Under the pieces are notes generated by a model. It saw only the letters and a program-made list of their open reading frames with translations. It had not been told where the DNA came from and did not search any database. Below, in pieces: positions 49,352 to 57,638 of a DNA stretch of 64,000 bases. Within the stretch, counting starts at the first letter, position 1, and every line of letters starts with the position of its first letter. Source of the stretch: Martelella alba (lineage in GTDB: Bacteria; Pseudomonadota; Alphaproteobacteria; Rhizobiales; Rhizobiaceae). Made by a program: the position numbers and the translations under genes. The stretch is taken from positions 248,001 to 312,000 of the forward strand of contig NZ_VHLG01000001.1 in assembly GCF_006516955.1 (NCBI RefSeq), read 5' to 3'.

Positions 49352-50418
49352 GCCTTTTCGCTGGCGGATAAAGTGGAAATTGTTCGGGTGACAGCGGGAC
49401 CGCGCTCGTACCAGCCCTTCGAGCGGTTCACGATCCAGACGACCGAAAGCATGACCGGAACCTCAATCAGAACGCCGACCACTGTTGCCAGCGCCGCACC
49501 CGAATTGAAACCGAAAAGGCTGATCGCCGCCGCAACGGCCAGCTCGAAGAAGTTGGAAGCGCCAATCAGCGCCGACGGCCCTGCCACACAATGCTGCTCG
49601 CCACTCAGCCTGTTAAGCAGATAGGCAAGGCCGGAATTGAAATAGACCTGAATCAGAATAGGCACGGCCAGAAGCGCAATCACGGCAGGCTGGGCGATGA
49701 TCTGCTCACCCTGAAAGCCGAACAAGAGCACCAGCGTCGCCAGCAGCGCGACCAGAGAAACCGGCTGGATCTTCTGCAGCAGGGCGTTGAGCCGCGCGGC
49801 ATCGCCGTCGGTGATCAGGACATGCCGGATAATCTGAGAAATGATGACCGGAATGACGATATAGAGAACCACCGACAGCACCAGCGTATCCCACGGCACT
49901 GTAATCGCCGAAAGGCCGAGCAGAAGCGCGACGATCGGCGCGAAGGCGACCACCATGATCGTATCATTCAGCGCCACCTGCGACAGCGTGAAATGCGGCT
50001 CGCCCCTGGTCAGGTTCGACCAAACGAAGACCATGGCCGTGCAGGGTGCTGCGGCCAGAATGATCAGGCCGGCAATATAGGAATCAATCTGGTCTGCGGG
50101 CAGCAAGGGCCGGAAAAGCCAGCCGATAAACAGCCAGCCGAGCAGCGCCATCGAAAAGGGCTTGATGGCCCAGTTGACCAGCAACGTCACGCCAATGCCG
50201 CGCCAGTGGCGACCAACCTGACCGAGGGCGGAAAAATCGATTTTCAGCAGCATCGGAATGATCATCAGCCAGATCAGGACAGCAACCGGAAGATTGACCT
50301 GCGCAAGCTCCAACCCGCCGACGGCGTGGAACACGGCCGGAAACAAATGCCCGAGAGCAACCCCGACGACGATACAAAGGGCCACCCACAGGGTGAGGTA
50401 ACGTTCAAACAGAGACAT
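49348..50418 (-). CDS. acr3: Acr3-family arsenite efflux permease
   Basis: 356 aa, about ten membrane helices. The conserved AAPCTAMVFVWS with its cysteine lies near residue 129, and ALNDTIMVVAFAP near 160; both are signature regions of Acr3. Extrudes arsenite using the proton-motive force. Lies between the two ArsC genes, directly abutting the LMW-ArsC stop (1 bp). Confidence 0.93.
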   Translation of the reverse strand: MSLFERYLTLWVALCIVVGVALGHLFPAVFHAVGGLELAQVNLPVAVLIWLMIIPMLLKIDFSALGQVGRHWRGIGVTLLVNWAIKPFSMALLGWLFIGWLFRPLLPADQIDSYIAGLIILAAAPCTAMVFVWSNLTRGEPHFTLSQVALNDTIMVVAFAPIVALLLGLSAITVPWDTLVLSVVLYIVIPVIISQIIRHVLITDGDAARLNALLQKIQPVSLVALLATLVLLFGFQGEQIIAQPAVIALLAVPILIQVYFNSGLAYLLNRLSGEQHCVAGPSALIGASNFFELAVAAAISLFGFNSGAALATVVGVLIEVPVMLSVVWIVNRSKGWYERGPAVTRTISTLSASEKA

Positions 50419-50946
50419 TTACGCCCCCTTTCCAGCAAGCTCAGTGGCGCCATCCATGCCGCCGATCTGCTTCAATTTGCTTTCCAGAGCCATCGCCTCG
50501 ATGGTCTCCAAAGGTAGGTTCGTAAATGCCAATATCCGGCTCTTGAGAAACTGTGCCGCCTGGTGGAATGCCAACTCTTTTTGAGCTTGCGTCCCTTCAA
50601 AGGCCGCAGGATCTTCGATCCCCCAATGGGCACGCTTGGCAGTACCCCGTGCGATCGGACAGGCCTCACCTGCAGCGCTGTCGCAAAGCGTGATAATAAA
50701 ATCGAAATGCAGCGCCCCGGACGTTGAGAACTCATCCCAGCTCTTCGAGCGAAAGCCTTCGCTGCGATATCCAAGTTCCTTCAGCGTTTTAAGCGCGAGC
50801 GGATGAACCTCACCCTTGGGATGACTGCCCGCCGACCAGGCTCTGAAACGGCCGTTTGCTTCAGAATTGAGAATGGATTCTGCCATGATAGACCGTGCAG
50901 AATTGCCCGTGCATAAAAACAGTACATTAAAGACTTTCTCAGTCAT
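50419..50946 (-). CDS. arsC: Arsenate reductase, low-molecular-weight phosphatase (thioredoxin) type
   Basis: 175 aa. FLCTGNSARSIMAE is the CxGNSxRS P-loop (C12), with LCDSAAGEACP downstream as the redox-cysteine segment. Uses thioredoxin. ATG 50946 overlaps the arsR stop by 8 bp; an upstream in-frame ATG (50967) lies inside arsR and is rejected. C-terminal extension beyond about 140 residues (LETIEAMALESKLKQIG) is common in alphaproteobacterial versions. Confidence 0.9.
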   Translation of the reverse strand: MTEKVFNVLFLCTGNSARSIMAESILNSEANGRFRAWSAGSHPKGEVHPLALKTLKELGYRSEGFRSKSWDEFSTSGALHFDFIITLCDSAAGEACPIARGTAKRAHWGIEDPAAFEGTQAQKELAFHQAAQFLKSRILAFTNLPLETIEAMALESKLKQIGGMDGATELAGKGA

Positions 50947-51325
50947 GTTCGTCCCTTTCAGAACCACTAGCTTGAGACTTTGGCGGGCATGACCGGCATT
51001 CCATTGCCAGATCGGCGATCAAGGGTGCACACAGACCTTCATTTCCGCCGCAGCAATCCTGCAACAAATGTAAGACAATACGGCGAAAGGCTTCGAGATC
51101 GACCCGGTAGAAAATTGACCGCCCCTGCCGCTCTGCCACCAGCAGGCCGGCATTCGTCATGGTCGCCAGATGAGCCGACATCGTGTTCTGCGGAACCCCC
51201 AACTGACGCGCCAGATCCCCAGCGGGGACGCCTTCCGGTTCACGCGCGATCAGATAGCGAAAGCAGCCAAGCCGGGTATTCTGAGCCAGGGCAGCAAGAG
51301 CTGTGATTACATCTTTATCATCCAT
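50939..51325 (-). CDS. arsR: ArsR-family arsenic-responsive repressor
   Basis: 128-aa winged-helix repressor of its own operon. DNA-recognition region VPAGDLARQLGVPQNTMSAHLATMTNAGL. The classical alpha-3 motif ELCVCDL is missing; instead three cysteines cluster at C91, C92 and C99 (DCCGGNEGLC), with C110 and C113 near the end. A CC-x(n)-C arrangement at this place is known from the Acidithiobacillus-type ArsR, so arsenite sensing probably uses these. The start ATG lies inside the operator at 51324-51347. Confidence 0.9.
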   Translation of the reverse strand: MDDKDVITALAALAQNTRLGCFRYLIAREPEGVPAGDLARQLGVPQNTMSAHLATMTNAGLLVAERQGRSIFYRVDLEAFRRIVLHLLQDCCGGNEGLCAPLIADLAMECRSCPPKSQASGSERDEHD

Positions 51326-51347
51326 ATATCCAGAATAATGGATATAT
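51324..51347. promoter_or_regulatory. ArsR operator
   Basis: ATATATCCA-GAATAA-TGGATATAT: perfect 9-bp arms, spacer 6. Overlaps the arsR start codon (51323-51325), so binding would block both initiation of transcription and a very short leader. Matches the ATATC-type inverted repeats of ArsR sites. Confidence 0.75.
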
Positions 51348-51475
51348 CAAGAAAGTCAATGCCAGTTTCAACCACCACGGCAAGGACTGGCTTCACCTCA
51401 ACGGCGGACATAGTTTTGCCGAAACAGTCAACTAGATTGACATCGATATCTCAAACGCCCGGAAAAGGAAACATC

Positions 51476-52045
51476 ATGGACGCGTTCGCGGCCTGTCTTC
51501 AGGCCACGCTTCGGGAAGAAGGCGGCTATAGCGACGATCCGAAAGACCCGGGCGGTGCGACCATGCACGGCATCACCCAAGAGACCTATGATCGCTATCG
51601 CAGCGAAGAGGGATTGCCGGTCTGTAACGTCAAGACTATCGGCGCTGACGAGGTTGGAGCTATCTATCGCCATGGCTATTGGGATCCCATCGGCGGCAGC
51701 CAGCTGCCGCCCGGCATTGACCTTGCGGTCTTTGATGCGGCTGTGAATTCGGGACCGCAACGGGCTGTTTCCTGGCTGCAGCAGGCCCTGAACCAGCAAC
51801 GCTCACCCGCGCTTCAGCTTGCCATTGATGGCGTGTTCGGCCAACAGACCGGGCAGGCACTTGAACAGGTCAAGGACATCGGCGCGGTCATTGATGCCAT
51901 CTGCACGCAACGCCTCGCCTTTCTCAAAACCCTGCCCGGCTGGCTGCATTTCGGAACCGGCTGGAGCAATCGCATCCGGCGCATTCATGATGAAGCCCGC
52001 AGCCGGGCCCTGCCGGAAGAATCAGCCGCGCCATATACTGCCTGA
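51476..52045 (+). CDS. Chromosomal GH108 lysozyme-like protein
   Basis: 189 aa. LREEGGYSDDPKDPGGATMHGITQ (in pieces, catalytic Glu E14/E15) and IDLAVFDAAVNSGPQRAVSWLQ are the same signatures as in the prophage endolysin at 43717-44400, but without its C-terminal membrane tail. Relatives outside phages include rhizobial secretion activators (ZliS-like) and TtsA. It lies outside attR, divergent from arsR. GGAAAAGGAAAC precedes ATG 51476. Either a domesticated lysin or a leftover from the second element. Confidence 0.85.
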   Translation: MDAFAACLQATLREEGGYSDDPKDPGGATMHGITQETYDRYRSEEGLPVCNVKTIGADEVGAIYRHGYWDPIGGSQLPPGIDLAVFDAAVNSGPQRAVSWLQQALNQQRSPALQLAIDGVFGQQTGQALEQVKDIGAVIDAICTQRLAFLKTLPGWLHFGTGWSNRIRRIHDEARSRALPEESAAPYTA

Positions 52046-52205
52046 CCCCGTGCAACCGGTTACAGCCGGAAACCAGCACTGAATTCAGCATGCTATTCTG
52101 CAACCGTGCCGGGCGCGCTACCTTTGCTTGTCATCAAAATCATACATGCATTTCCTATGCATAACCTGCGCTTCAAAGCCATGTGTTTTGCCGGGAGAAA
52201 TCATT

Positions 52206-53672
52206 GTGGACATAAAGGCCGATACAACCGAAAGCTTTCAGCTCAAGACGGTACAGTCCTATCTGGATGAATGCCCCTATTGGCATGATGGCACGGTGGC
52301 GCCGGGCCCGAAAATGACGGCCATGCAATGGCGGATATGGACGCTGTCGATCGCCGGCAAGTTCTTTGAGGGACTGGTGGTCTTCATGACCGGCGTGGCG
52401 CTGCCGCTCATCGCAAAGGAATTCGGCCTTGATGCCAGCCAGCATGGTCTGGTCGGCTCTGCCTCACTGTTCGGGATCTTGATCGGTGCCAGCGCACTTG
52501 GCGGCCTCTCCGATCATTTCGGCCGCAAGCGGATATTCATTGCTGAACTGGGGCTCTTCATCGCCTTTCTGGTGCTGATCTGCTTCACGCCCAATTTCAC
52601 CTGGCTGATCATCTGTCTTTTCGGCATGGGGCTGGCACTCGGTTGCGATTACCCGACCGCGCATCTGATCATCTCGGAAAGCACGCCTTCCGGTTCGCGC
52701 GGCGGATTGGTCCTGTCGGCCTTTGGCTTTCAGGCGGTTGGCGCGATTGCCGGCACTGTTCTCGGCTTCATCATCCTGACACTCGATCCTGCCATCAGCG
52801 CCTGGCGGCTCATGTATGCAGCCGCCATCATTCCGGCGCTGGCGGTCTTCGCCGCGCGGTTTTTCATTCCCGAAAGCCCGCACTGGCTCGCGGCTGCCGG
52901 ACGGCACGCTGCGGCTGAAACCGAGCTTCAAAAGCTGCTGAGACGCAGGCCGCCCTACCCCAAAACGATCTTCCTCTCCAAAGCCAAAGAAAAACAGGCA
53001 GACCATGGAGAGAAGACGGGCTATCGCGCCCTCTTTGCCAGGGGCAATCGGCGGGCGCTGATCCTGGCGTCAGTGCCCTGGTTCCTGCAGGATCTCGGCA
53101 CTTACGGTATCGGCATCTTCACGCCGACCATTCTGGCGGCCACTGTCGGCCATGAACGTCAGCATGCCGCAAATATTTCCGATCTCATCCACAATGATCT
53201 CATCGCCTCGAAGGGCGCGGCGCTGCTTGATCTGCTACTCCTCGTCGGTATCGTCTTCGCCGTTCTTCTGGCCGATCGGCTGGGCCGGATCGGCCTTCAG
53301 GTTTTCGGCTTTATCGGCTGCGCTGCCGGTCTTTTCATTGCCGCACAATCCAGCGCCTATAGCGGCCTCACCCAGACAGCGATGATTTTCACCGGCTTCA
53401 TGCTGTTCAATTTCATGACCAATATCGGTCCGAATGCACAGACCTATCTTCTGGCCGGTGAAGTTTTCCCGACGGCCATACGCGGTCGCGGCGCAGGTTT
53501 TGCCGCCTCCTTCGCCAAGATCGGCGCCTGTCTTACGGCCTTTCTGTTTCCCATCCTGCTCGCCGATCTCGGCACCAGCATTCTGCTTTACGGGCTGGTC
53601 GCGACCTCGCTTGTCGGCGCGCTCGTCACCTGGTTCTTCCGCATCGAAACACGGGGGCCAAGCCTTCACTGA
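52206..53672 (+). CDS. MFS transporter (sugar/metabolite family)
   Basis: 488 aa, twelve predicted membrane helices. A short cytoplasmic N-terminus (SYLDECPYWHDGT) precedes helix 1. The loop 2-3 signature is present as GGLSDHFGRKR and again in the second half as LADRLGRIGLQ; EVFPTAIRGRGAG near helix 11 is typical of the sugar-porter-like MFS. GTG at 52206 with GGGAGAAA upstream is preferred over the TTG-started longer frame at 52128. Substrate not inferable. Confidence 0.82.
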   Translation: MDIKADTTESFQLKTVQSYLDECPYWHDGTVAPGPKMTAMQWRIWTLSIAGKFFEGLVVFMTGVALPLIAKEFGLDASQHGLVGSASLFGILIGASALGGLSDHFGRKRIFIAELGLFIAFLVLICFTPNFTWLIICLFGMGLALGCDYPTAHLIISESTPSGSRGGLVLSAFGFQAVGAIAGTVLGFIILTLDPAISAWRLMYAAAIIPALAVFAARFFIPESPHWLAAAGRHAAAETELQKLLRRRPPYPKTIFLSKAKEKQADHGEKTGYRALFARGNRRALILASVPWFLQDLGTYGIGIFTPTILAATVGHERQHAANISDLIHNDLIASKGAALLDLLLLVGIVFAVLLADRLGRIGLQVFGFIGCAAGLFIAAQSSAYSGLTQTAMIFTGFMLFNFMTNIGPNAQTYLLAGEVFPTAIRGRGAGFAASFAKIGACLTAFLFPILLADLGTSILLYGLVATSLVGALVTWFFRIETRGPSLH

Positions 53673-53725
53673 TCATACAGGCCCGATGCGCAAAGCTAGG
53701 AATCCAGCGCATCAGGCGATACTGC

Positions 53726-54334
53726 CTAATCCGACGATGCCGCGTCGGGCAGAACCAGTTTCGAACGGCCATTGGTGCATTCAATCACCATGGCGGCAAT
53801 TCTGGCGGCCTCATCCTCGGCGATCTCAAGCTCCATCAAAACGCCGTCCACACCAAACTTGCGGTCATGGACCGCGACAGAGGCTTCTGCGGCGAAGCGC
53901 GCATCGAGCAAGGCAATATCGCTGAAACCGAGATGCAGGCTTGCTGAAACGGTCGGAATGATTTCCGCCTTTTCGGCACGCCGCAGACATTCCGCCGCAG
54001 TCCCGCCATAAGCCCGGATCAGCCCGCCTGCGCCCAGTTTGATACCGCCAAACCAGCGCGAGACGATAACGATGACCCCGTCAACCGCCTGACCTTCAAT
54101 CGCCTGGAGGATCGGCTTGCCGGCCGTTCCGCCCGGCTCTCCATCATCAAAAAAGCGATATGTCGCGCCGATGCGGAAAGCCCAGCAATTATGGCTGGCA
54201 TCAGCAAAGCTGTTTTCAGCAAGGAAATGTCGCGCCTCATCCTCGCCGGAAACTGGCGCAGCAATGGCGGCGAACCGGCTTTTGCGGATGTCCTGTTCGA
54301 AGGTAAAGCTTGTTTTCAGTGCATATAGAGGCAT
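53726..54334 (-). CDS. YigZ/IMPACT-family protein
   Basis: 202 aa. IRKSRFAAIAAPVSGEDEA, HNCWAFRIG, FFDDGEPGGTAGKPILQAIEG and VVIVSRWFGGIKLGAGGLIRAYG (in pieces) are the unmistakable YigZ core. Function in bacteria is unclear, though related to the eukaryotic translation regulator IMPACT. Last gene of the rpoE-chrR-DUF2177-yigZ cluster; the 50-bp gap before it may hold a promoter. Start M1 at 54334; the longer frame upstream overlaps DUF2177 and is rejected. Confidence 0.9.
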   Translation of the reverse strand: MPLYALKTSFTFEQDIRKSRFAAIAAPVSGEDEARHFLAENSFADASHNCWAFRIGATYRFFDDGEPGGTAGKPILQAIEGQAVDGVIVIVSRWFGGIKLGAGGLIRAYGGTAAECLRRAEKAEIIPTVSASLHLGFSDIALLDARFAAEASVAVHDRKFGVDGVLMELEIAEDEAARIAAMVIECTNGRSKLVLPDAASSD

Positions 54335-54384
54335 GGGAGAACCGGCTGATATCAGCACGGTTTCACCCTCTGCAGCCGTGAATG

Positions 54385-54807
54385 TCAAGCAAGGCGTGGC
54401 GAAAGCTTGCAGGCTGCGAAGGTCGCGACCGCACTGGCAAACCCGGTCGCAACCATCCCCCAGACCATGTCGACGGCAACCACGGCCCAGCTCCATCCGG
54501 CTAACGTTGCCATATTGGTCAGATCGTAAGTGCCATAGGCAAAAAGCCCAAACGCTGCGCCACGCAGCGCTGCACTGCGTCCCGACCCGGCATCGACACC
54601 CGGCCGCAGGGCGAAAAAATAAACGCCTATCATGTAGAGCCCATAAAAGGCGAATGCGGCACTCCATTGCGGCTCTTCCAGCAAAAGAGCGCCAATCTCG
54701 GCCTTATAGAATGGAAAGGCGACCGTTCCGAGCCAGATGAAATCCAGGACCGAAAAGACGATCACGAGAACGGAAAAGCCGATCAGATGCCGTTTCATCG
54801 CCATCAT
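54385..54807 (-). CDS. DUF2177-family membrane protein
   Basis: 140 aa, four hydrophobic helices. LDFIWLGTVAFPFYKAEIG and LRGAAFGLFAYGTYDLTNMATLAGW are typical of DUF2177. Often next to RpoE-ChrR/Cfa clusters; possibly a membrane-stress accessory. Begins 2 bp after chrR; the start could be M1 or M4. Confidence 0.85.
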   Translation of the reverse strand: MMAMKRHLIGFSVLVIVFSVLDFIWLGTVAFPFYKAEIGALLLEEPQWSAAFAFYGLYMIGVYFFALRPGVDAGSGRSAALRGAAFGLFAYGTYDLTNMATLAGWSWAVVAVDMVWGMVATGFASAVATFAACKLSPRLA

Positions 54808-54809
54808 CT

Positions 54810-55490
54810 CTAAATTCCGAGCAGTGGCTGAAGCAGGCGCACCAGCCTGCTTTTGAACCTCAAGGGAGCATCAGTGACCGCGAGGCAAATACATTCGCGT
54901 TCCGGCGTCGCAACGGGTTGATGTTCGCTATCGCTGTCTTCTTCCTCAAGATCGCCGGGACCGAAATAGTCGCCCTGGGAGGTAAAAGCACCGGAAAGGA
55001 CCAGCGTCAGTTCGCGACCGGCATGGCCGTGTTCGGGAACCGGCTTGCCGGCCGGAATACGCAACAGCCGCGCCGAAGCACCGCCCTCGCCCGTTGCGAT
55101 GGGATAATGGAAGGCACCAAGCCCAAGCGGACGCCATTTCACCGCCGTCAGGCTACCACCGAGATAGGACCGCAACGGCTCGGGTATGGCGCGATCCGCC
55201 TCGTTCAGCCGATCGGCAGAAAATGGCGTCGCTTTCGTCGCCGGCCGAGGATCTTTATATTGCAACCGGTCGCGAAATTCAGCCCAGCTATCGTCCTGCG
55301 CCGATGGCGCGCAAACCATCGAGGCAAGCATCTCGCCGCCAACACCCTCCATTGCGGCAAGCCGCTTACGGCACGACGGACACAGCGCCAGATGTGTGGC
55401 AACCGCAATGCTGAAACCTTCGGCCAGTGCGCCCGAGGCGTATTCAAGCAGCAGATCGTCGCTGATATGATGCATGATGTTATGCTTCAT
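54810..55490 (-). CDS. chrR: ChrR-type zinc anti-sigma factor with cupin domain
   Basis: 226 aa. N-terminal anti-sigma domain with zinc ligands H33, C37 and C40 (HLALCPSC) plus an N-terminal histidine near position 7 or 8, as in Rhodobacter ChrR. C-terminal cupin: PEHGHAGRELTLVLSG and FGPGDLEEEDSDSEHQP, carrying putative metal-binding His/Glu. Holds the RpoE sigma factor inactive until singlet oxygen or related stress. ATGA overlap with rpoE gives a fixed ratio. Confidence 0.9.
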   Translation of the reverse strand: MKHNIMHHISDDLLLEYASGALAEGFSIAVATHLALCPSCRKRLAAMEGVGGEMLASMVCAPSAQDDSWAEFRDRLQYKDPRPATKATPFSADRLNEADRAIPEPLRSYLGGSLTAVKWRPLGLGAFHYPIATGEGGASARLLRIPAGKPVPEHGHAGRELTLVLSGAFTSQGDYFGPGDLEEEDSDSEHQPVATPERECICLAVTDAPLRFKSRLVRLLQPLLGI

Positions 55491-56164
55491 GATACTTCTC
55501 CAAGCGATTGACGAAGCTTGGTAAAAGCTGATCTTATACGGGATTTTACCGTACCGAGCGGCAAGCCAAGACGCTCAGCTATGCCGCTATGCGGTATCTC
55601 CTCGAAAAACGACATCCGCAGCAATTCCGCCTGATCATCAGGAAGGTCTCCCAGCGCGTTGCGCAGCCGCTCGGCGCTTTCATCAGCCTCAAAACCGGCA
55701 TCGGGGCTCAACGGTTCATCCGGTATGAAGGCAGGATCGGTGGGATCAAAAGCGGGCCGGTTGGCCTTTCTGATATGGTCGACACGCACATTTCTGGCGA
55801 TCGTGAAAATCCAGCCTGCGGCAGTTCCGCGGGCCGGATCGAACTGGTCCGCCTTGCGCCAGACAGTCATCATGGTTTCCTGCATCAATTCCTCGGCAAG
55901 CGAAGCATCTGTGGCGCGCCGCATCATATAGGAACGGATCCGCGGACCATAAAAGCGGAACAGTACCTCGAAGCTGGCGACATCGCGTGTCGCGGCCACA
56001 TGAACCAGAACCCTGCCAAAATCTTCCGCTGCACTATCCTGCACGTGGTTAGGGTCCCTTGCTTCAGCCTTTTGTCTCGGCATCGCCTTGCGCGGCACGG
56101 TTCGCCTTGGCGCGCCGATCCGGGCTTTGGTGGATGCTTTCATGTTTCGAGCAGCGGTTTGCAT
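55487..56164 (-). CDS. rpoE: ECF sigma factor RpoE (ChrR-regulated, ECF11-like)
   Basis: 225 aa as drawn. Region 2 FEVLFRFYGPRIRSYMMRR and AEELMQETMMTVWRK; region 4 DQAELLRMSFFEEIPHSGIAERLGLPLGTVKSRI (in pieces). The promoter-like element at 56174-56198 leaves almost no leader before ATG 56164, so a downstream start, M8 at 56143 or M29 at 56080 (197 aa, closer to the usual size), is possible. It probably activates its own operon and the divergent FAD/Cfa operon. Confidence 0.88.
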   Translation of the reverse strand: MQTAARNMKASTKARIGAPRRTVPRKAMPRQKAEARDPNHVQDSAAEDFGRVLVHVAATRDVASFEVLFRFYGPRIRSYMMRRATDASLAEELMQETMMTVWRKADQFDPARGTAAGWIFTIARNVRVDHIRKANRPAFDPTDPAFIPDEPLSPDAGFEADESAERLRNALGDLPDDQAELLRMSFFEEIPHSGIAERLGLPLGTVKSRIRSAFTKLRQSLGEVS

Positions 56165-56173
56165 ATCCGCTAC

Positions 56174-56198
56174 TACGCTCCCGGTCTTCGATTGGATC
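56174..56198 (-). promoter_or_regulatory. ECF promoter of rpoE-chrR
   Basis: On the minus strand GATCCAA (56198-56192), 14 bp, then CGTA (56177-56174). Same -35, spacing and -10 as the divergent promoter. Similar to TGATCC-type -35 sequences reported for RpoE-ChrR systems; the exact -10 consensus is not claimed. Confidence 0.65.
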
Positions 56199-56226
56199 AG
56201 AATTCAAATAATTTTTTCTAAAATTC

Positions 56227-56251
56227 GATCCAACCCCGCCGGCGCTGCGTA
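56227..56251 (+). promoter_or_regulatory. ECF promoter of the FAD/DUF1365/Cfa operon
   Basis: GATCCAA (56227-56233), 14 bp, CGTA (56248-56251). Together with the opposite promoter, the -35 elements form an inverted TTGGATC...GATCCAA pair with an AT-rich middle. Start codon at 56283 allows a 25-nt leader. Confidence 0.65.
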
Positions 56252-56282
56252 TTGGTGCTTGGAAAAGAGAGGGTATCTGCAT

Positions 56283-57638
56283 ATGCAATTCGGGTCTCAC
56301 CTTCATACGACCGGGCAAAAGATCGCCGTAATCGGCGCAGGCATATCGGGCCTGTCAGCCGCATGGCTGGCAGCCAAACAGAATGATGTGACCCTGTTTG
56401 AGGCCGATAGCCGCCCCGGCGGCCACGCCAACACTGTCGATGTGTCCTTTGGCAGCAAGAAGGTCGCGGTCGACACTGGATTTATCGTTTTCAACGAACG
56501 GAATTACCCGAATTTGACAGCGCTCTTCAGCCATCTTGACGTTACCACAGAGCCTTCGGACATGTCGTTCTCGGCATCTCTGAACGATGGTGCCTTCGAA
56601 TATGCCGGAAGCAATATTGCAACGATGTTCGCGCAGAAATCCAACCTTCTGCGTTTTTCCTTCTGGCGCATGCTTTACGACATTTTCCGCTTCTACCGTG
56701 ATGCGCCGGAGGCTGCCCGCCGCGCCGAGCTGGAAAATCTAACGCTCGGGAATTACCTCGACGCAAGAGGCTATTCGCGCCGCTTTGTTGAAGACCATAT
56801 CCTGCCCATGGGCGCTGCGATCTGGTCGACCACGCCGAAAAACATGCGTGCCTATCCCTTGATCGCCTTCACGCGTTTCTTTGAAAGCCACGGCCTGCTC
56901 GCTATCTCCGATCGTCCGGCGTGGCGCACCGTTGCCGGTGGCAGCCGCAGCTATATCCGCCGCATGCTGGATGATTTTTCCGGCACGCTCCGGCTCTCGA
57001 CACCTGTGACAAAAGTTGAGCGGCGCGGACGCAAGGTGCGCGTCTCGACAACACGTGGCGAAACCGAGATCTTCGATACTGTCATTATCGCCACGCACGG
57101 CAATCAGGCGCTCAACATGCTCGCCGACCCCACAAGCAGTGAATATGCCTTGCTGTCGGCCTTCAGATATACGCAGAATGACGCGGTCCTTCACAGCGAC
57201 GAGGCATTGATGCCAAAACGGCGTAAAGTTTGGTCCAGCTGGAACTATATCGACACTGGCGGCGATAGCACGCACCGGCTTTGCGTCACTTACTGGATGA
57301 ATCAGCTTCAGACTATCGATCCGGCCTTTCCGCTGTTCGTGACGCTTAATCCGGGACGACCTATCGCCGCAGACCGCATCCATGCGCGTTTCAGCTACTC
57401 ACATCCGCTGTTCGACCGCGCCGCAGTCGCTGCCCAGCGCGAACTCTGGACCATTCAGGGCAATGGCAATGTCTGGTTTGCCGGGGCGCATTTCGGCAGT
57501 GGTTTCCACGAAGACGGCCTGCAGTCCGGCCTTGCCGCCGCCGAGGCTGCAACCGGCATCCTGCGCCCCTGGTCGGTCGAAAGCGAATCCGGTCGCATTT
57601 TCCTCAGTCCCCGGGAACCATTGATGGCAGCAGAATGA
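56283..57638 (+). CDS. FAD-dependent oxidoreductase (amine oxidase/desaturase-like)
   Basis: 451 aa. FAD-binding GxGxxG region IAVIGAGISGLSAAWLA, then FEADSRPGGHANTVD (the GG doublet motif). GAHFGSGFHEDGLQSG at the end closes the FAD site. Relatives encoded with Cfa-like and DUF1365 genes act on unsaturated fatty acyl chains, and in Rhodobacter such genes have been linked to furan fatty acids; this assignment is from memory. The start is ATG 56283 with GAGAGGG eight nt upstream; the longer frame crosses the promoter. Confidence 0.85.
   Translation: MQFGSHLHTTGQKIAVIGAGISGLSAAWLAAKQNDVTLFEADSRPGGHANTVDVSFGSKKVAVDTGFIVFNERNYPNLTALFSHLDVTTEPSDMSFSASLNDGAFEYAGSNIATMFAQKSNLLRFSFWRMLYDIFRFYRDAPEAARRAELENLTLGNYLDARGYSRRFVEDHILPMGAAIWSTTPKNMRAYPLIAFTRFFESHGLLAISDRPAWRTVAGGSRSYIRRMLDDFSGTLRLSTPVTKVERRGRKVRVSTTRGETEIFDTVIIATHGNQALNMLADPTSSEYALLSAFRYTQNDAVLHSDEALMPKRRKVWSSWNYIDTGGDSTHRLCVTYWMNQLQTIDPAFPLFVTLNPGRPIAADRIHARFSYSHPLFDRAAVAAQRELWTIQGNGNVWFAGAHFGSGFHEDGLQSGLAAAEAATGILRPWSVESESGRIFLSPREPLMAAE

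Noticed and set aside
49591-50517. 308-codon frame opposite acr3
   Set aside because: Antisense shadow; polar Asp/Arg/His/Gln-rich translation and acr3 is certain.
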